64,000 bases of DNA from Asterella californica (taxonomy: Eukaryota > Streptophyta > Marchantiopsida > Marchantiales > Aytoniaceae): contig JAYKYS010000009.1 of NCBI GenBank assembly GCA_036924285.1, forward strand, positions 9,300,001-9,364,000, given 5' to 3'. Position 1 is the first letter of the stretch. The number at the start of each line of letters is the position of its first letter. Positions 9,308-21,050 of this stretch are shown piece after piece. Both the position numbers and the translations under genes were made by a program. Below the pieces are notes generated by a model. It had not been told where the DNA came from. It was given only the letters and a program-made list of their open reading frames with translations, and did not search any database.

Positions 9308-11990
9308 AACTCCGACCGCAAATCATCCTTGAAGTATTTTTTTAACAAAGAAACATGGAAAGTCGGATGCAACTGCCACTCGGGAGGAAGGTCTAACGTA
9401 TAGACATCTTCGTACGCGTTATTGACAACGACAAAAGATCACGCAAACTTGGATGAGAACTTAACCAAAATTCCTTCTGGAAGGGTGAAGTTCTTCGTAC
9501 TCAACCATACTTCTTCGCCACTTGAAACTTCACTTACCGCCGATGCTTGTTTACTTGCTTCGTGTAACGTTCCTGCGCCTTCTCGAGATTCTTCTTCATT
9601 TGCTTCATTTAAGAGCTTTTCAGACCCCCTCGGCTTCAGTGGCCGCCCTGAATTACTCAGTCACTCAATCGATATGAAACTTTTTGTGAAATCGTAGCCC
9701 TGCTGGCAGAGAACACAACCTCGAAGTTTTGAAGCAATTTCCTTAAATCTGCTGCGAATGACACTGAAAACCCTAAATCCAACAAAAGTGATTCAATTCT
9801 AGCACAATTTGAACTTCAATTGGTCATAACTTCGTCTTTATTGCATCAAATCGCTCAAAAACTTTCACTGGAAGTGCTTGGCATGACGAGCCCTCTCTCC
9901 CTGTGCGCTCAGATTTCGAAGATCCCTCACCAAATGCTCGAACTCCACTCTAGAGCTCTGTTTCTAAATTTAGAGTTTAATAAAAGACAAAAACAGACCA
10001 ATGGGAGTTCATAGCTCCACTTGGTTGTCCTTTAGTACCCTAAACCACGTGGCAACTTAGTTTTACTCATAGGCTACCACGTCAAGCTCCCTAGAGTGCC
10101 AACGTAAAACTTAAACTACCTAAAATGACATGCAGCCCCGAAAAATAACTTAAATCAGCTAGAAAGCGTACATGGGCGACAAGTAAGTACAACCCATGAG
10201 CTCAAACCCCTATCAGCATGGAAACCCTAAGTTATGTACATTGAACGTCATAGACAAGTAAGAAGTCACTTGCACAAGCGCACAAATACTTGAACAAGAT
10301 AACTAGCATACTATCAGCCTACTAGGACTCAAAATAGTATTAACACCGTATGCAAAGGTGTCAAACATATACATAAAGGACTAGAAGTAATATGAGCTAA
10401 CTTCTAGAACTACTAAACCTAAGCGTCGGAGTAGAAGTCAAGCATGCAGCCGCCAAGTAACGCGACAGCGGACGACATCGTCTTTCATGTGGGACCAATA
10501 AAACTTTTTAGCTATCAATGCTAAAGTGGACTTTTCTCCTTTATGGTCTGATAAGAGCACATCATGACATTCTTTGAGCAACTTTGTCCTAAGTTTTCCT
10601 TGTCTCACCTAAACCCGACTTTGCTTGAACATGAGTAAGCCATGTCTCAACTGCATATTCTACAACTTCACTCCTCGTTTGAGCTATTCCATGTACTTCT
10701 TCGCTTGATCATCACCCATGTAACCTTCACGTATTTGTCTCTCCAAGTCTGACTCGTTAGGATACATAGCTCACAAAATTTGTATTGACGATAGAAGATA
10801 TTCCTCTTTGCGACTCAAGGCGTCAAGAACCACATTGTCCTTTCTCGCTTTGTGGATTAATTCCACATTCATGAGCGTCAAGGTATCATGCGACCGTAGT
10901 TGCTTTGGCGTCACTCGATCTTGTGTCTCAAAGTACTTGAGCGAAACATTGTCAGTATATACTTGGGTTTTGTGAAGTCCCAAGTAATGTCGTCGTTTAC
11001 TCAAGCAATGAACCACCGCAAAGAGTTCCTTCTCGTGAATCGGCCATCAACTCTCCGTCCCAGATAACTTCTTGTTTTCATACACTACAAGTTTTCCATC
11101 CTGCACCAACATTCCGTCAATCGCATAGTCGCTCGCGTCCGTGTGCACCTCGAATGGTTTGTCAAACTCCGATAGCTTCAAAACTGGCGCTTTCGACAAA
11201 ATGGATTTGATCATCTAGAACGCATCGTCCGCCTCCTTGGTCCAATTTACCTGTCTCGTCCAGTTTGTCAGCGGCTTCGTGATCTTTGAGAACCCCTTCA
11301 CATACTTGCGGTAGAACTGCGCCAATCTCAAGAATCACTACATCCCCTTCACTGTAGTCGGAGGCTCTCAAGTCACAATCGCATCCATCTTCTACATATT
11401 CGGACCGACTCCTTCTGCACTACTTACATGTCTCAAGAAGTTAATGCGTTCTAAACCAAACTCACTCTTATCAATGTTGGCAAACAGCTTATGCTCCCAC
11501 AGCTTCGTCAACACCACCCTTAGTTGCTCCGGGTGCGACTCCAAGGTTTTGGAGTAGATCAAGATGTCGTCGATGTAGACGATGATAAACTCGTCCATCT
11601 CCTCGTGAAAAATTGTTTTCATCAATGTAGTGAACGTCACAGGGGCGTTGCAGAGTTCAAATGGCATCACCACGAATTCAGACGATCCGTATCTGGTTCG
11701 ACAAGCGGTCTTCTCAACATCTGGATCAGCTATCCGGATCTGGTAATATCTTGACTTCAAATCTATCCTGCTGAAGTACTTTGCGCTGTCGTGTTGTGGA
11801 TTGGCTAGGGTGTGAAACCACCAGATATCCTTATCGTACGTGTTTTGATGTTGAGGAGCCACCGAGACCTTATCGTGTCAAAAGATAAGGCTCCACGTGG
11901 ACGATCCGTGTACTCTCTGCTGAGTGGAGATAAGAGTAGTACTCTTGTCGTCATATGCGAAGTTGTTGTATAAGAAGAGAGGTGCGCGGA
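9308..11990 (-). pseudogene. C element pol remnant, block 1
   Basis: Minus-strand chromovirus polyprotein in pieces: RT (11392-11862, with YFSRIDLKS and the catalytic YIDD within YIDDILIYS), RNase H end (10771-11016, QVYTDN, DALSRKEEYL), then the integrase C-terminal segment (9308-9372, MHPTFHVSLLKKYF). Compared with blocks 2 and 3 about 1.2 kb is missing, covering the integrase core and the 3' part of the solo B-LTR. In-frame stops occur throughout. The right-hand end (after about 11860) contains a TATA-like TATAAG stretch and may already be D leader sequence. Confidence 0.8.
9611..10467 (-). repeat. Truncated solo B-LTR in C, block 1
   Basis: The reverse complement matches the distal part of the B LTR, including the TTACTTGGCGG side that ends at GCGACA here. 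It occupies the same site as the full solo LTRs in blocks 2 and 3, but its left part has been deleted together with neighbouring C integrase sequence. Confidence 0.85.
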
Positions 11991-14900
11991 GCTTGCGGAT
12001 CTCAAGATAAACGTGGTGCAGTTACGAGAATGGAGGAACAAAGGTGGAGGAGGAGGTCAAAGAGGTTACGACAACAATCCAAACCGAGGAAATCAAGATA
12101 ACTTTGGAGGCAACCAAGGTAACTTTGGAGGAATCACTTGTTGGACGTGTGGAGGTTCTCATTTCTAGCGAAATTGTCCTAACAACAGAGCGAGAGGTGC
12201 CGAAGCTGTCAGAATAAATGTGGGTGGAGGAAATCCATCACAAGGATGAGACAAGGGGGTGGTTACTATCGATGTCGTGCGAGATCTCATCTACGAGAAA
12301 GGAGAGAGTTCAAACTCTTCTCATGCACCGGTGGAGCTTTTAGCTCAAGAAAGGAAAAGAATTCGATTTTCTGATGAACCGGTTTTCCTGGAGGAGTCAG
12401 TAAGTAGAAGTACTTGTTCGAGGAATGTTTCAAGTACACCAAGGGAACCAAGAAGGAAGCTGGGGATGGCGGATTTCACCATTTCATCTTCCCAAGCGGG
12501 ATATGATGTGGTTGAAGATGTGGGTGCTCAGAAAGCCAACATCACTGTTGGACAACTGATCGCACTTAATCCCAGCTTACGGAGGGAACTCAGAGGAGGA
12601 CTGAGTTCTAAGAGAAGCAAGAAGAAGAAACCCAAGAGCAAGACATCAAAGTCAGTGGGAGTTGGTGTTGTGGATGTGCATGTTTCAGAGGTATGCACTA
12701 GGGCTTCAAAGATTGAAGTCCGGTTGAATGGTCACTATGTCTCTGACGTGGCTAACAAGCAACAGGTAAGACCTCTTGGTGTGTTAGAGAAGGTGGTCGT
12801 GTCTGTGATGGGAGTTCAAACATTGATGTCCTTTCAAGTGTTAAAGGACTCTAGTTATGATTTGCTCCTAGGTAGGCCTTGGTTGAGAGCTGTATGCACC
12901 ACTGATAGGTGGCACAAGGGATACTTACGGATTGGACCTAGAGATCATAGAGTGATAGTTCCTCTCTCGGGTGTTGGAGTTGTGACTTCTGACTCTGATA
13001 GACCCACTAGTGACTACTGGGAATCTGATACGTAGGATGATCAGAGTGTCTCAGAAGTAGATACCGGAGATTCTTACGATCAAGAATCCTCGTCTGAGGA
13101 CAAAGGATTTGGTCGAGATGAATCATTACATCAGCTTAGTGCTATTGACTTGTTGCCTCGACCAGCAGTGGAGAAAGATCCTGACAAAGAAGAATTGAGT
13201 GAGGCAGAGATTGTGAGAAGACTCTCTACCCTGAAGTTTGGTATCAATGTCACTCAAGAGGAGAAAAGTAGATTCCTAGATATATTTCGAAAATATATCC
13301 ATGTGTTTGCTTTCAACTACAAGGATTTGAAGGAGGTGACACTCGAGACTCATCGAATCGAACTGGAGGAGAACGCAAGATCAGTTCGACAGAAGTAGAG
13401 AAGGGTCAATCCTACAACAGCAATGATGGTCAAGGAGGAGATAGACAAGTTGAGGGAGGCGAGTTTCATCTATGAGGTGGAGAACTCAGAATGGGTTTCA
13501 CCCATTGTGATTGTCAAGAAGAAGAATGGTAAGTTGCGAGTGTGCATAGACTATAAGAAGCTGAATGCAGTTACCAAGAAGGATTATTATCCTCTACCAT
13601 TTATAGATGAGATTTTGGAGGAAGTTGCTGGTCATGAGTGGTACAGCTTTGGTGATGGTTATAGTGGATACAACCAGATCAAGATAGCACAGGAGTACCA
13701 GCAGTTGACTACTTTCACTACTCCTTGGGGAACATTTGCATTTCGAGTGATGCCATTCAGACTGTGTAATGCTCCGGCCACGTTTTAGAGGTTCATGAAC
13801 AAGGTGTTCGAACCATTCATAGGGAAGTTTGTTCGTGATTTCATTGATGATTTCTGTGTGTACGGAAGAAAAGAGGACCACTTTGATCATGTGATCAAAG
13901 TTTTGCAGCGGTTGGAGCAAGCTAACGCTTCTTTGAATTCAGAGAAGTGCATCTTTGGCTGCGAAGAAGGTCTGCTCTTAGGACACATCATTTCCAAGAA
14001 GGCGATTGCGGTAGATCTTGAGAAGGTGGAGAAGATTGTGCATCTTCCATTTCCAATCAACTTGACAAAGTTGAGACAGTTTCTTGGGATGTGAGTTGGT
14101 AATTATCGTAGGTTTGTCTTTTCCTTCTCAAACAAAGCAATAGCTTTGACTATGTACATGAAGAAGGGAGTTGATTTTGACTTGATAGTGCATGATCAGA
14201 AGGCAAAGGAAGCATTTGAGGAGCTGAAAAAGGCATTGGTGACAGCTCCTATACTTGTTAAACCTGAGTGGAATAAAGCATTTATTCTGTATACGGATGC
14301 CTCCAATGTAGCTATCGGGTGTACATTAAGTCAGTTAGATGAAGATAGGCATGATCATCCTATAGCTTATGCTAGTAGGCAGATGGTGCCAGCGGAGAAG
14401 AATTATTCCATGACTGAACGAGAAGGATTAGCGGTGATCTTTGGATTGAAGAAATTCCGACATTACTTGCTAGGAGGGAAATTTTCCATAGTCACAGATC
14501 ACAAGGCTTTAAAGTATATCTTTAATAAGCCTAATGCCGAAGGTCGTATTGCTCGTTGGAAGATCCTTCTAAAAGAATACGATTACGTGATCGAAGATAG
14601 ACCAAGAAAAAAGCATGCGAATGTTAATCTTTTGTCGAGGGCTTATGATGATGAGGGAGAAGAACCGTTTGATGATTCATTTCCAGACGAACATCTGATG
14701 ACCATCACAAGCATTGAGGAGATACCGGACGAGTACAAAGAAATCTGGAGTTTCCTTGCAGATGGCTCTTTTCCAAAAGGTATGCATATCCGAGAACGTA
14801 ACGCGTTGATCAAGAGTGCAAACCTTACACCATGGTGGAGGGAATTATGTTTCATCAAGGAGCAGATGGGTTACTAAGGAGAGCAGTTGGTCAGAAGGAG

Positions 14901-16034
14901 GCATTCAAGTTAATGCACGAGTTTCACGACGGAACTGTTTGCGGAGGTCACTTTGCTGGTAAGATAACAACCTTCAAGATTTTGGATGCGGGTTACCACT
15001 GGAGAGGGATTCTCAAAGAGTGTTTAGACTATTGCAAAACTTGCGACGTATGTCAAGCATTTGCTCTGAAGTCTACTAGAACACCTCCGTTAAGATCAAT
15101 TCCCGTGTTAGGACCATTTGAGAAGTGGGGTATTGACTTTGTAGGTCCTCTTAATAAGACACCTCGAGGCAATAGATACATTGTAGTCGCCACTGACTAT
15201 TGTACCAAGTGGGTAGAGGCTAGACCTTTGAGGGAGACTAATGAAACAAAAGTCGGTAGATTCCTATGGGAGAGGATCATCACCAGATTTGGATGTCCGT
15301 TAGAGTTGGTCTCAGATAGAGGAGGAGAGTTTGTAGGGAGTATGACTACTGCTATGCTACAACACTTTTCTATCAAGCCACGAGTAACGACCTCATACAA
15401 ACCAAATGCTAATGATCTTGCGGAGAAGACCAATCTTACACTTTGTATCATGCTCGCCAAAGATGCTGGTGTTGAGACTGCGAAACATACTTGGGATAAG
15501 AGGCTACATGTCATCTTATGGGAGTATCGAACGACAACAAAGACTTCTACTGGGTACTCCCCATTTCGACTGATTTATGGAGTGGAGTCCAAGTTGCCCA
15601 TCCAATTCGAATTGGATACTTTTCAAACTATTCAACGAAAGTTGAAGAGGTCGAGAGGAGAAGACGTGGTCAAATCAAGAAGGGAGCAACTCATGGAGTT
15701 GGAAGAGATCCAAGCGATAGCAATGATCCGGATGAAACGAGCTCAGGCGTATCAAAAGAAGAGTTACGACAAACGGTTGGGCAAGAGGGAGGTAAAACCT
15801 TTTCAAGTCGGAGATTGGGTTATGTTGTATGATGCTATCAGATTCAAGAGGGCTAGGAAGAAGTTTCTTCCGAGATATTTTGGTCCTTTTGTTGTAGATA
15901 AGGTGTGGAGCAACTTCACATATGACCTTCAGGAGTTGGGAGGAAGGAGATTCGATCGGGTCAACCATGACAAGTTGAAGTTGTTTCATCGACGAAAGTT
16001 CTCTCTTCACTCCGAGGACGGAGCGAAAATTTAG
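11991..16034 (+). pseudogene. A element gag-pol, copy 1 (decayed)
   Basis: Homologous to the open A' gag-pol (38012-42394) but starting only at the glycine-rich region before the zinc knuckle. The join to C/D sequence is at a CTT microhomology. Readable parts: protease-linker ORF (12259-13035), RT (13423-14094, FIDD), RNase H (14146-14877, YTDAS) and integrase (14832-16034, with H2C2, D/D/E core and C-terminal region). Stops at 13033, 13396, 13786 and about 14092 break it. An in-frame 99-bp deletion near 12747 removes the protease DGGS motif. It ends just before a polypurine tract and the block 2 LTR. Confidence 0.9.
14959..15462 (+). other. Intron-like 504-bp segment inside A integrase, copy 1
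   Basis: This segment begins GTAAGAT and ends CCAAAG, is 168 codons long, and is exactly what is missing from the A' copy. It covers the zinc-binding (H2C2) and catalytic core parts of integrase. A CTTAC branch-point-like motif lies about 30 nt before the AG. See 50336-50839 for the same segment in copy 2 and 38583/38584 for the precise junction in A'. Confidence 0.6.
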
Positions 16035-16047
16035 TCCGGGGGTAAAA

Positions 16048-16962
16048 TGTAACGACCTATGTTACACATAGGAAGTTTGTCTATTAGTAAGGTGTTTAGT
16101 TCTAACTAAGTGTTGAGAATGTTTATTTGCTGCCAAAGTACTTTTAGGAGGTATCAAGTTAGTCATGACTAGCTAAAAGTTAGTTATGGTTAAACTTAGC
16201 TGTACTTTAGACAGAATTCAGATATTTGCTAAAGAGTGAGCACTACTATCTTGTCATCTTGTCTAAAAGGTAGAAAGGAGGTGGAAAGTATCCCTTATCT
16301 CCTTTTTGACTTGATATTAGTGGTTGGATTAAAGTCGTGGACTTTGTGGGCATTAAAAACAAGAAGAGATTCCACATGTTTCCTTTTTAGTGGGTCTTAG
16401 TGTAGAGGGGAGGTGGAAATTTGAGATTCCTTGAGAATATTCCAGAATCCTTCTAGAAGTTGTTGACTTTGAAGGAATAAGCCCATGTGAAAAGGTAAAA
16501 AGCCCATGTGATTAATGCTTTTACCTTAAGTAATATCTTAGTAAAATCCAGTAAAAGTAGTTACGGCTGAGTTACCGGGGGTACCAAAATAAAAACCTAG
16601 AATGTATAAATAGAGGAGTAGAGAAGAGCTCATCATCCTTGTTTTCACATTGTCGTAATGACAACTTGAGTAATATAGAGAGTATGGGATATTTTTAGCA
16701 TGTGAGAACTTGAGAGACGTCGTTAGAATGGAGGATTTTAGTTGATGAGTTTAAGGAGATTTTTAGTTGATAAGTTTGTGGGTGTATGAATGAGTGAACT
16801 TAGCATTTTTCCCTTCAAGATTCATGGTGTGCTTTCATCAAAGCCATCAGAGGTGATCCCTGAGTGAGAGACAGGCCCGACATTTACAGATTCATCGGTG
16901 GCGGTCGTGGAGGTTGAGAGATCGAGGGGATAGTTGATCGATGAGATCGTGGAGGGTTTACA
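16048..16962 (+). repeat. A-family LTR, block 2 (915 bp)
   Basis: 3' LTR of A copy 1, preceded by the purine-rich GTCCGGGGGTAAAA (polypurine tract, 16034-16047). TATA box TATAAATA is at 16605-16612. It is followed by AACC (16963-16966), which matches the AACC before the block 1 LTR and marks the original A insertion into C. Confidence 0.93.
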
Positions 16963-17539
16963 AACCTGTTTGCACTCCGACCGCAAATCATCCTTGAAGT
17001 ATTTTTTTAATAAAGAAACATGGAAAGTCGGATGCAACTGCCACTCGGGAGGAAGGTCTAACGTATAGACATCTTCGTACGCGTTATTGACAACGACAAA
17101 AGATCACGCAAACTTGGATGAGAACTTAACCAAAATTCCTTCTAGAAGGGTGAAGTTCTTCGTACTCAACCATACTTCTTCGCCCATTTGAAACTTCACT
17201 TACCGCCGATGGTTGTTTACTTGCTTCGTGTAACGTTCTTACGCCTTCTCGAGGTTCTTCTTCATTTGCTCCTCGCGCCGCTGCATTTCCGTCATCAACT
17301 CTTCAACTGATGTTTGTCGTGTTCTTAGTCGTGCCGATGTAGAACTCCCTGCAAGAGTCAAGTCAAGAGGCCCTTGGCTCATGTCCGTAAGCTAGTAAGA
17401 AAGACGATTCATCGGTCGCTGAATGCTTCATGAAATTGTGACAATACTCCGTAAGACTGAGCCACTCCGTCCAATCACTTTGGTCCGCTCTCACATAATT
17501 CCTCAAGTATTGATTCAGAACCGAGTTAACTCGTTCCGT

Positions 17540-17590
17540 TTGCCTCATCTATATCAAGATGAAAGATTCATCTTGATATAGATGAGGCAA
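17540..17590. repeat. Perfect 24-bp inverted repeat with 3-nt loop
   Basis: Arms 17540-17563 and 17567-17590 are perfect reverse complements, beginning TTGCCTCATC and ending GATGAGGCAA, around the loop AGA. It sits exactly where integrase should read through its conserved TDGQTERVN motif, so it disrupts the gene. The block 3 copy (about 52917-52967) has one mismatch. Confidence 0.95.
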
Positions 17591-17950
17591 CAAGTGGTAT
17601 AGATGGTTTGGAACAAATGTTTCCAAAAGACACTTGTGAACTTAGAGTCTCGGTCTGAAATAATACTCAGAGGTAATCCATATGAATGCCACCAAGTATC
17701 TAGGAACAAGCGAGAAGTCGTGAACGCTGTTGCGGTATCCAAGGTCGGAGCAAACTTCACTAGTTTGCTAAACTGGTCAACTATCACAAAGATTGCGTTG
17801 TATCCACTTGAGTCAAGCAGAGACGTAATGAAGTCCACGCTAATGCTTTCCCAAGGTCTGGCTGGAATCGGCAAAGGATGAAGCAACCTCTGTTTCTTCT
17901 CATAAGAGACACGATTCGTCTGACAGATTACGCATGTTTTCACAAAGCGG

Positions 17951-19324
17951 TGTCGGAGTGTAATCCGTCTACCTAGGAAAGCGCCGGGCTTCTGGCTGTG
18001 GTTGTTCCCTCAAGAGGTTGGCTTTCAGGTTGCAACAGGGGCTATAAACACTCACACAGATGTGTAAGATCTAGTAATATATCCAGAAGGCGAAATTCAA
18101 GTCTAGCTGGCAGTAATTGGATCCGGCGGTGAACTTTGACACTCACGGAGAGGAAAACTATGAAGGTTTAGACCTCTAAACTTCCTCTACATGCAAATGA
18201 GGTACTACTGAACTCACAGACGAAGTTTCAACCTGAGATCAAATTCTGACACGGAGATATGAACAGAAAAGTTTTGAGCAAGAAAACTACGGCAATTTCT
18301 GGTACCTAGATGGCTATTTCGACCTATAACAGGAGTTTGGCTCGATCAATTTCGAAGTTTCTTACAGGATTTGCAGTTCACAGCTTGCTGAACACTCCTG
18401 TGAAGTTGGGACTCCTGATTGTTTGTAGAACTCCAGATCTCCTTCCCTGAAGTCGCTGCTCTAGATTAAGAGCTTTTCAGACCCCCTCGGCTTCAGTGGC
18501 CGCCCTGAATTACTCAGTCACTCAATCGATATGAAACTTTTTGTGAAATCGTAGCTCTGCTGGCAGAGAACACAACCTCGAAGTTTTGAAGCAATTTCCT
18601 CAAATCTGCTGCGAATGACACTGAAAACCCTAAATCCAACAAAAGTGATTCAATTCTAGCACAATTTGAACTTCAATTGGTCATAACTTCGTCTTTATTG
18701 CATCAAATCGCTCAAAAACTTTCACTGGAAGTGCTTGGCATGACGAGCCCTCTCTCCCTGTGCGCTCAGATTTCGAAGATCCCTCACCAAATGCTCGAAC
18801 TCCACTCTAGAGCTCTGTTTCTAAATTTAGAGTTTAATAAAAGATAAAAACAGACCAATGGGAGTTCATAGCTCCACTTGGTTGTCCTTTAGTACCCTAA
18901 ACCACGTGGCAACTTAGTTTTACTCATAGGCTACCACGTCAAGCTCCCTAGAGTGCCAACGTAAAACTTAAACTACCTAAAATGACATGCAGCCCCGAAA
19001 AATAACTTAAATCAGCTAGAAAGCGTACATGGGCGACAAGTAAGTACAACCCATGAGCTCAAACCCCTATCAGCATGGAAACCCTAAGTTATGTATATTG
19101 AACGTCATAGACAAGTAAGAAGTCACTTGCACAAGCGCACAAATACTTGAACAAGATAACTAGCATACTATCAGCCTACTAGGACTCAAAATAGTATTAA
19201 CACCGTATGCAAAGGTGTCAAACATATACATAAAGGACTAGAAGTAATATGAGCTAACTTCTAGAACTACTAAACCTAAGCGTCGGAGTAGAAGTCAAGC
19301 ATGTAGCCGCCAAGTAACGCGACA
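17951..19324 (-). repeat. Solo B-family LTR inside C, block 2 (1374 bp)
   Basis: On the minus strand it starts TGTCGCG and ends CTCCGACA, matching the LTRs of the intact B element at 21051 and 28289. GCGG occurs on both sides (17947-17950 and 19325-19328), a 4-bp target-site duplication. It has no internal region, so it is a solo LTR left by LTR-LTR recombination. It is 92 bp longer than the B LTRs, so it belongs to an older or different subfamily. Confidence 0.92.
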
Positions 19325-20848
19325 GCGGACGACATCGTCTTTCATGTGGGACCAATAAAACTTTTTAGCTATCAATGCTAAAGTGGACTTTTCTCCTTTA
19401 TGGTCTGATAAGAGCACATCATGACATTCTTTGAGCAACTTTGTCCTAAGTTTTCCTTGTCTCACATAAACTCGACTTTGCTTGAACATGAGTAAGCCAT
19501 GTCTCAACTGCATATTCTACAACTTCACTCCTCGTTTGAGCTATTCCATGTACTTCTTCGCTTGATCATCACCCATGTAACCTTCACGTATTTGTCTCTC
19601 CAAGTCTGACTCGTTAGGATACATAGCTCACAAAATTTGTATTGACGATAGAAGATATTCCTCTTTGCGACTCAAGGCGTCAAGAACCACATTGTCCTTT
19701 CTCGCTTTGTGGATTAATTCCACATTCATGAGCGTCAAGGTATCATGCGACCGTAGTTGCTTTGGCGTCACTCGATCTTGTGTCTCAAAGTACTTGAGCG
19801 AAACATTGTCAGTATATACTTGGGTTTTGTGAAGTCCCAAGTAATGTCGTCGTTTACTCAAGCAATGAACCACCGCAAAAAGTTCCTTCTCGTGAATCGG
19901 CCATCAACTCTCCGTCCCAGATAACTTCTTGTTTTCATACACTACAAGTTTTCCATCCTGCACCAACATTCCGTCAATCGCATAGTCGCTCGCGTCCGTG
20001 TGCACCTCGAATGGTTTGTCAAACTCCGATAGCTTCAAAACTGGCGCTTTCGACAAAATGGATTTGATCATCTAGAACGCATCGTCCGCCTCCTTGGTCC
20101 AATTTACCTGTCTCGTCCAGTTTGTCAGCGGCTTCGTGATCTTTGAGAACCCCTTCACATACTTGCGGTAGAACTGCGCCAATCTCAAGAATCACTACAT
20201 CCCCTTCACTGTAGTCGGAGGCTCTCAAGTCACAATCGCATCCATCTTCTACATATTCGGACCGACTCCTTCTGCACTACTTACATGTCTCAAGAAGTTA
20301 ATGCGTTCTAAACCAAACTCACTCTTATCAATGTTGGCAAACAGCTTATGCTCCCACAGCTTCGTCAACACCACCCTTAGTTGCTCCGGGTGCGACTCCA
20401 AGGTTTTGGAGTAGATCAAGATGTCGTCGATGTAGACGATGATAAACTCGTCCATCTCCTCGTGAAAAATTGTTTTCATCAATGTAGTGAACGTCACAGG
20501 GGCGTTGCAGAGTTCAAATGGCATCACCACGAATTCAGACGATCCGTATCTGGTTCGACAAGCGGTCTTCTCAACATCTGGATCAGCTATCCGGATCTGG
20601 TAATATCTTGACTTCAAATCTATCCTGCTGAAGTACTTTGCGCTGTCGTGTTGTGGATTGGCTAGGGTGTGAAACCACCAGATATCCTTATCGTACGTGT
20701 TTTGATGTTGAGGAGCCACCGAGACCTTATCGTGTCAAAAGATAAGGCTCCACGTGGACGATCCGTGTACTCTCTGCTGAGTGGAGATAAGAGTAGTACT
20801 CTTGTCGTCATATGCGAAGTTGTTGTATAAGAAGAGAGGTGCGCGGAG

Positions 20849-21050
20849 CTTGCGGATCTCAAGATAAACGTGGTGCAGTTACGAGAATGGAGGAACAAAG
20901 GTGGAGGAGGAGGTCAAAGAGGTTACGACAACAATCTAAACCGAGGAAATCAAGATAACTTTGGAGGCAACCAAGGTAACTTTGGAGGAATCACTTGTTG
21001 GACGTGTGGAGGTTCTCATTTCCAGCGAAATTGTCCTAACAACAGAGCGA
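20849..21050 (+). pseudogene. A copy 2, gag fragment with zinc knuckle
   Basis: Translates to an RNA-binding glycine/asparagine-rich run and the knuckle CWTCGGSHFQRNC (C-x2-C-x3-H-x4-C, one residue shorter than the usual x4). It is interrupted at GCGA by the B element and resumes at 29575. The N-terminal capsid part is absent, replaced by the C/D junction. Confidence 0.88.

Larger units (their letters stand above)
16963..20848 (-). pseudogene. C element pol, block 2 (split by a solo B-LTR)
   Basis: Best copy of chromovirus C, read on the minus strand: RT (20249-20719, YIDD), RNase H (19628-19873), the HHCC region of integrase (19325-19513, ending YWSHMKDDVVRC), then a solo B-LTR. The integrase core follows (17554-17950, VDFITSLL and ISDRDSKFTS with two catalytic aspartates), then the E-containing helix region (17363-17548, TERVN) and the C-terminal segment (16967-17037). 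A fold-back palindrome at 17540-17590 breaks the HPQTDGQTERVN region. With the chromodomain at 8234-8392 this is a complete chromovirus domain order. Confidence 0.85.
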
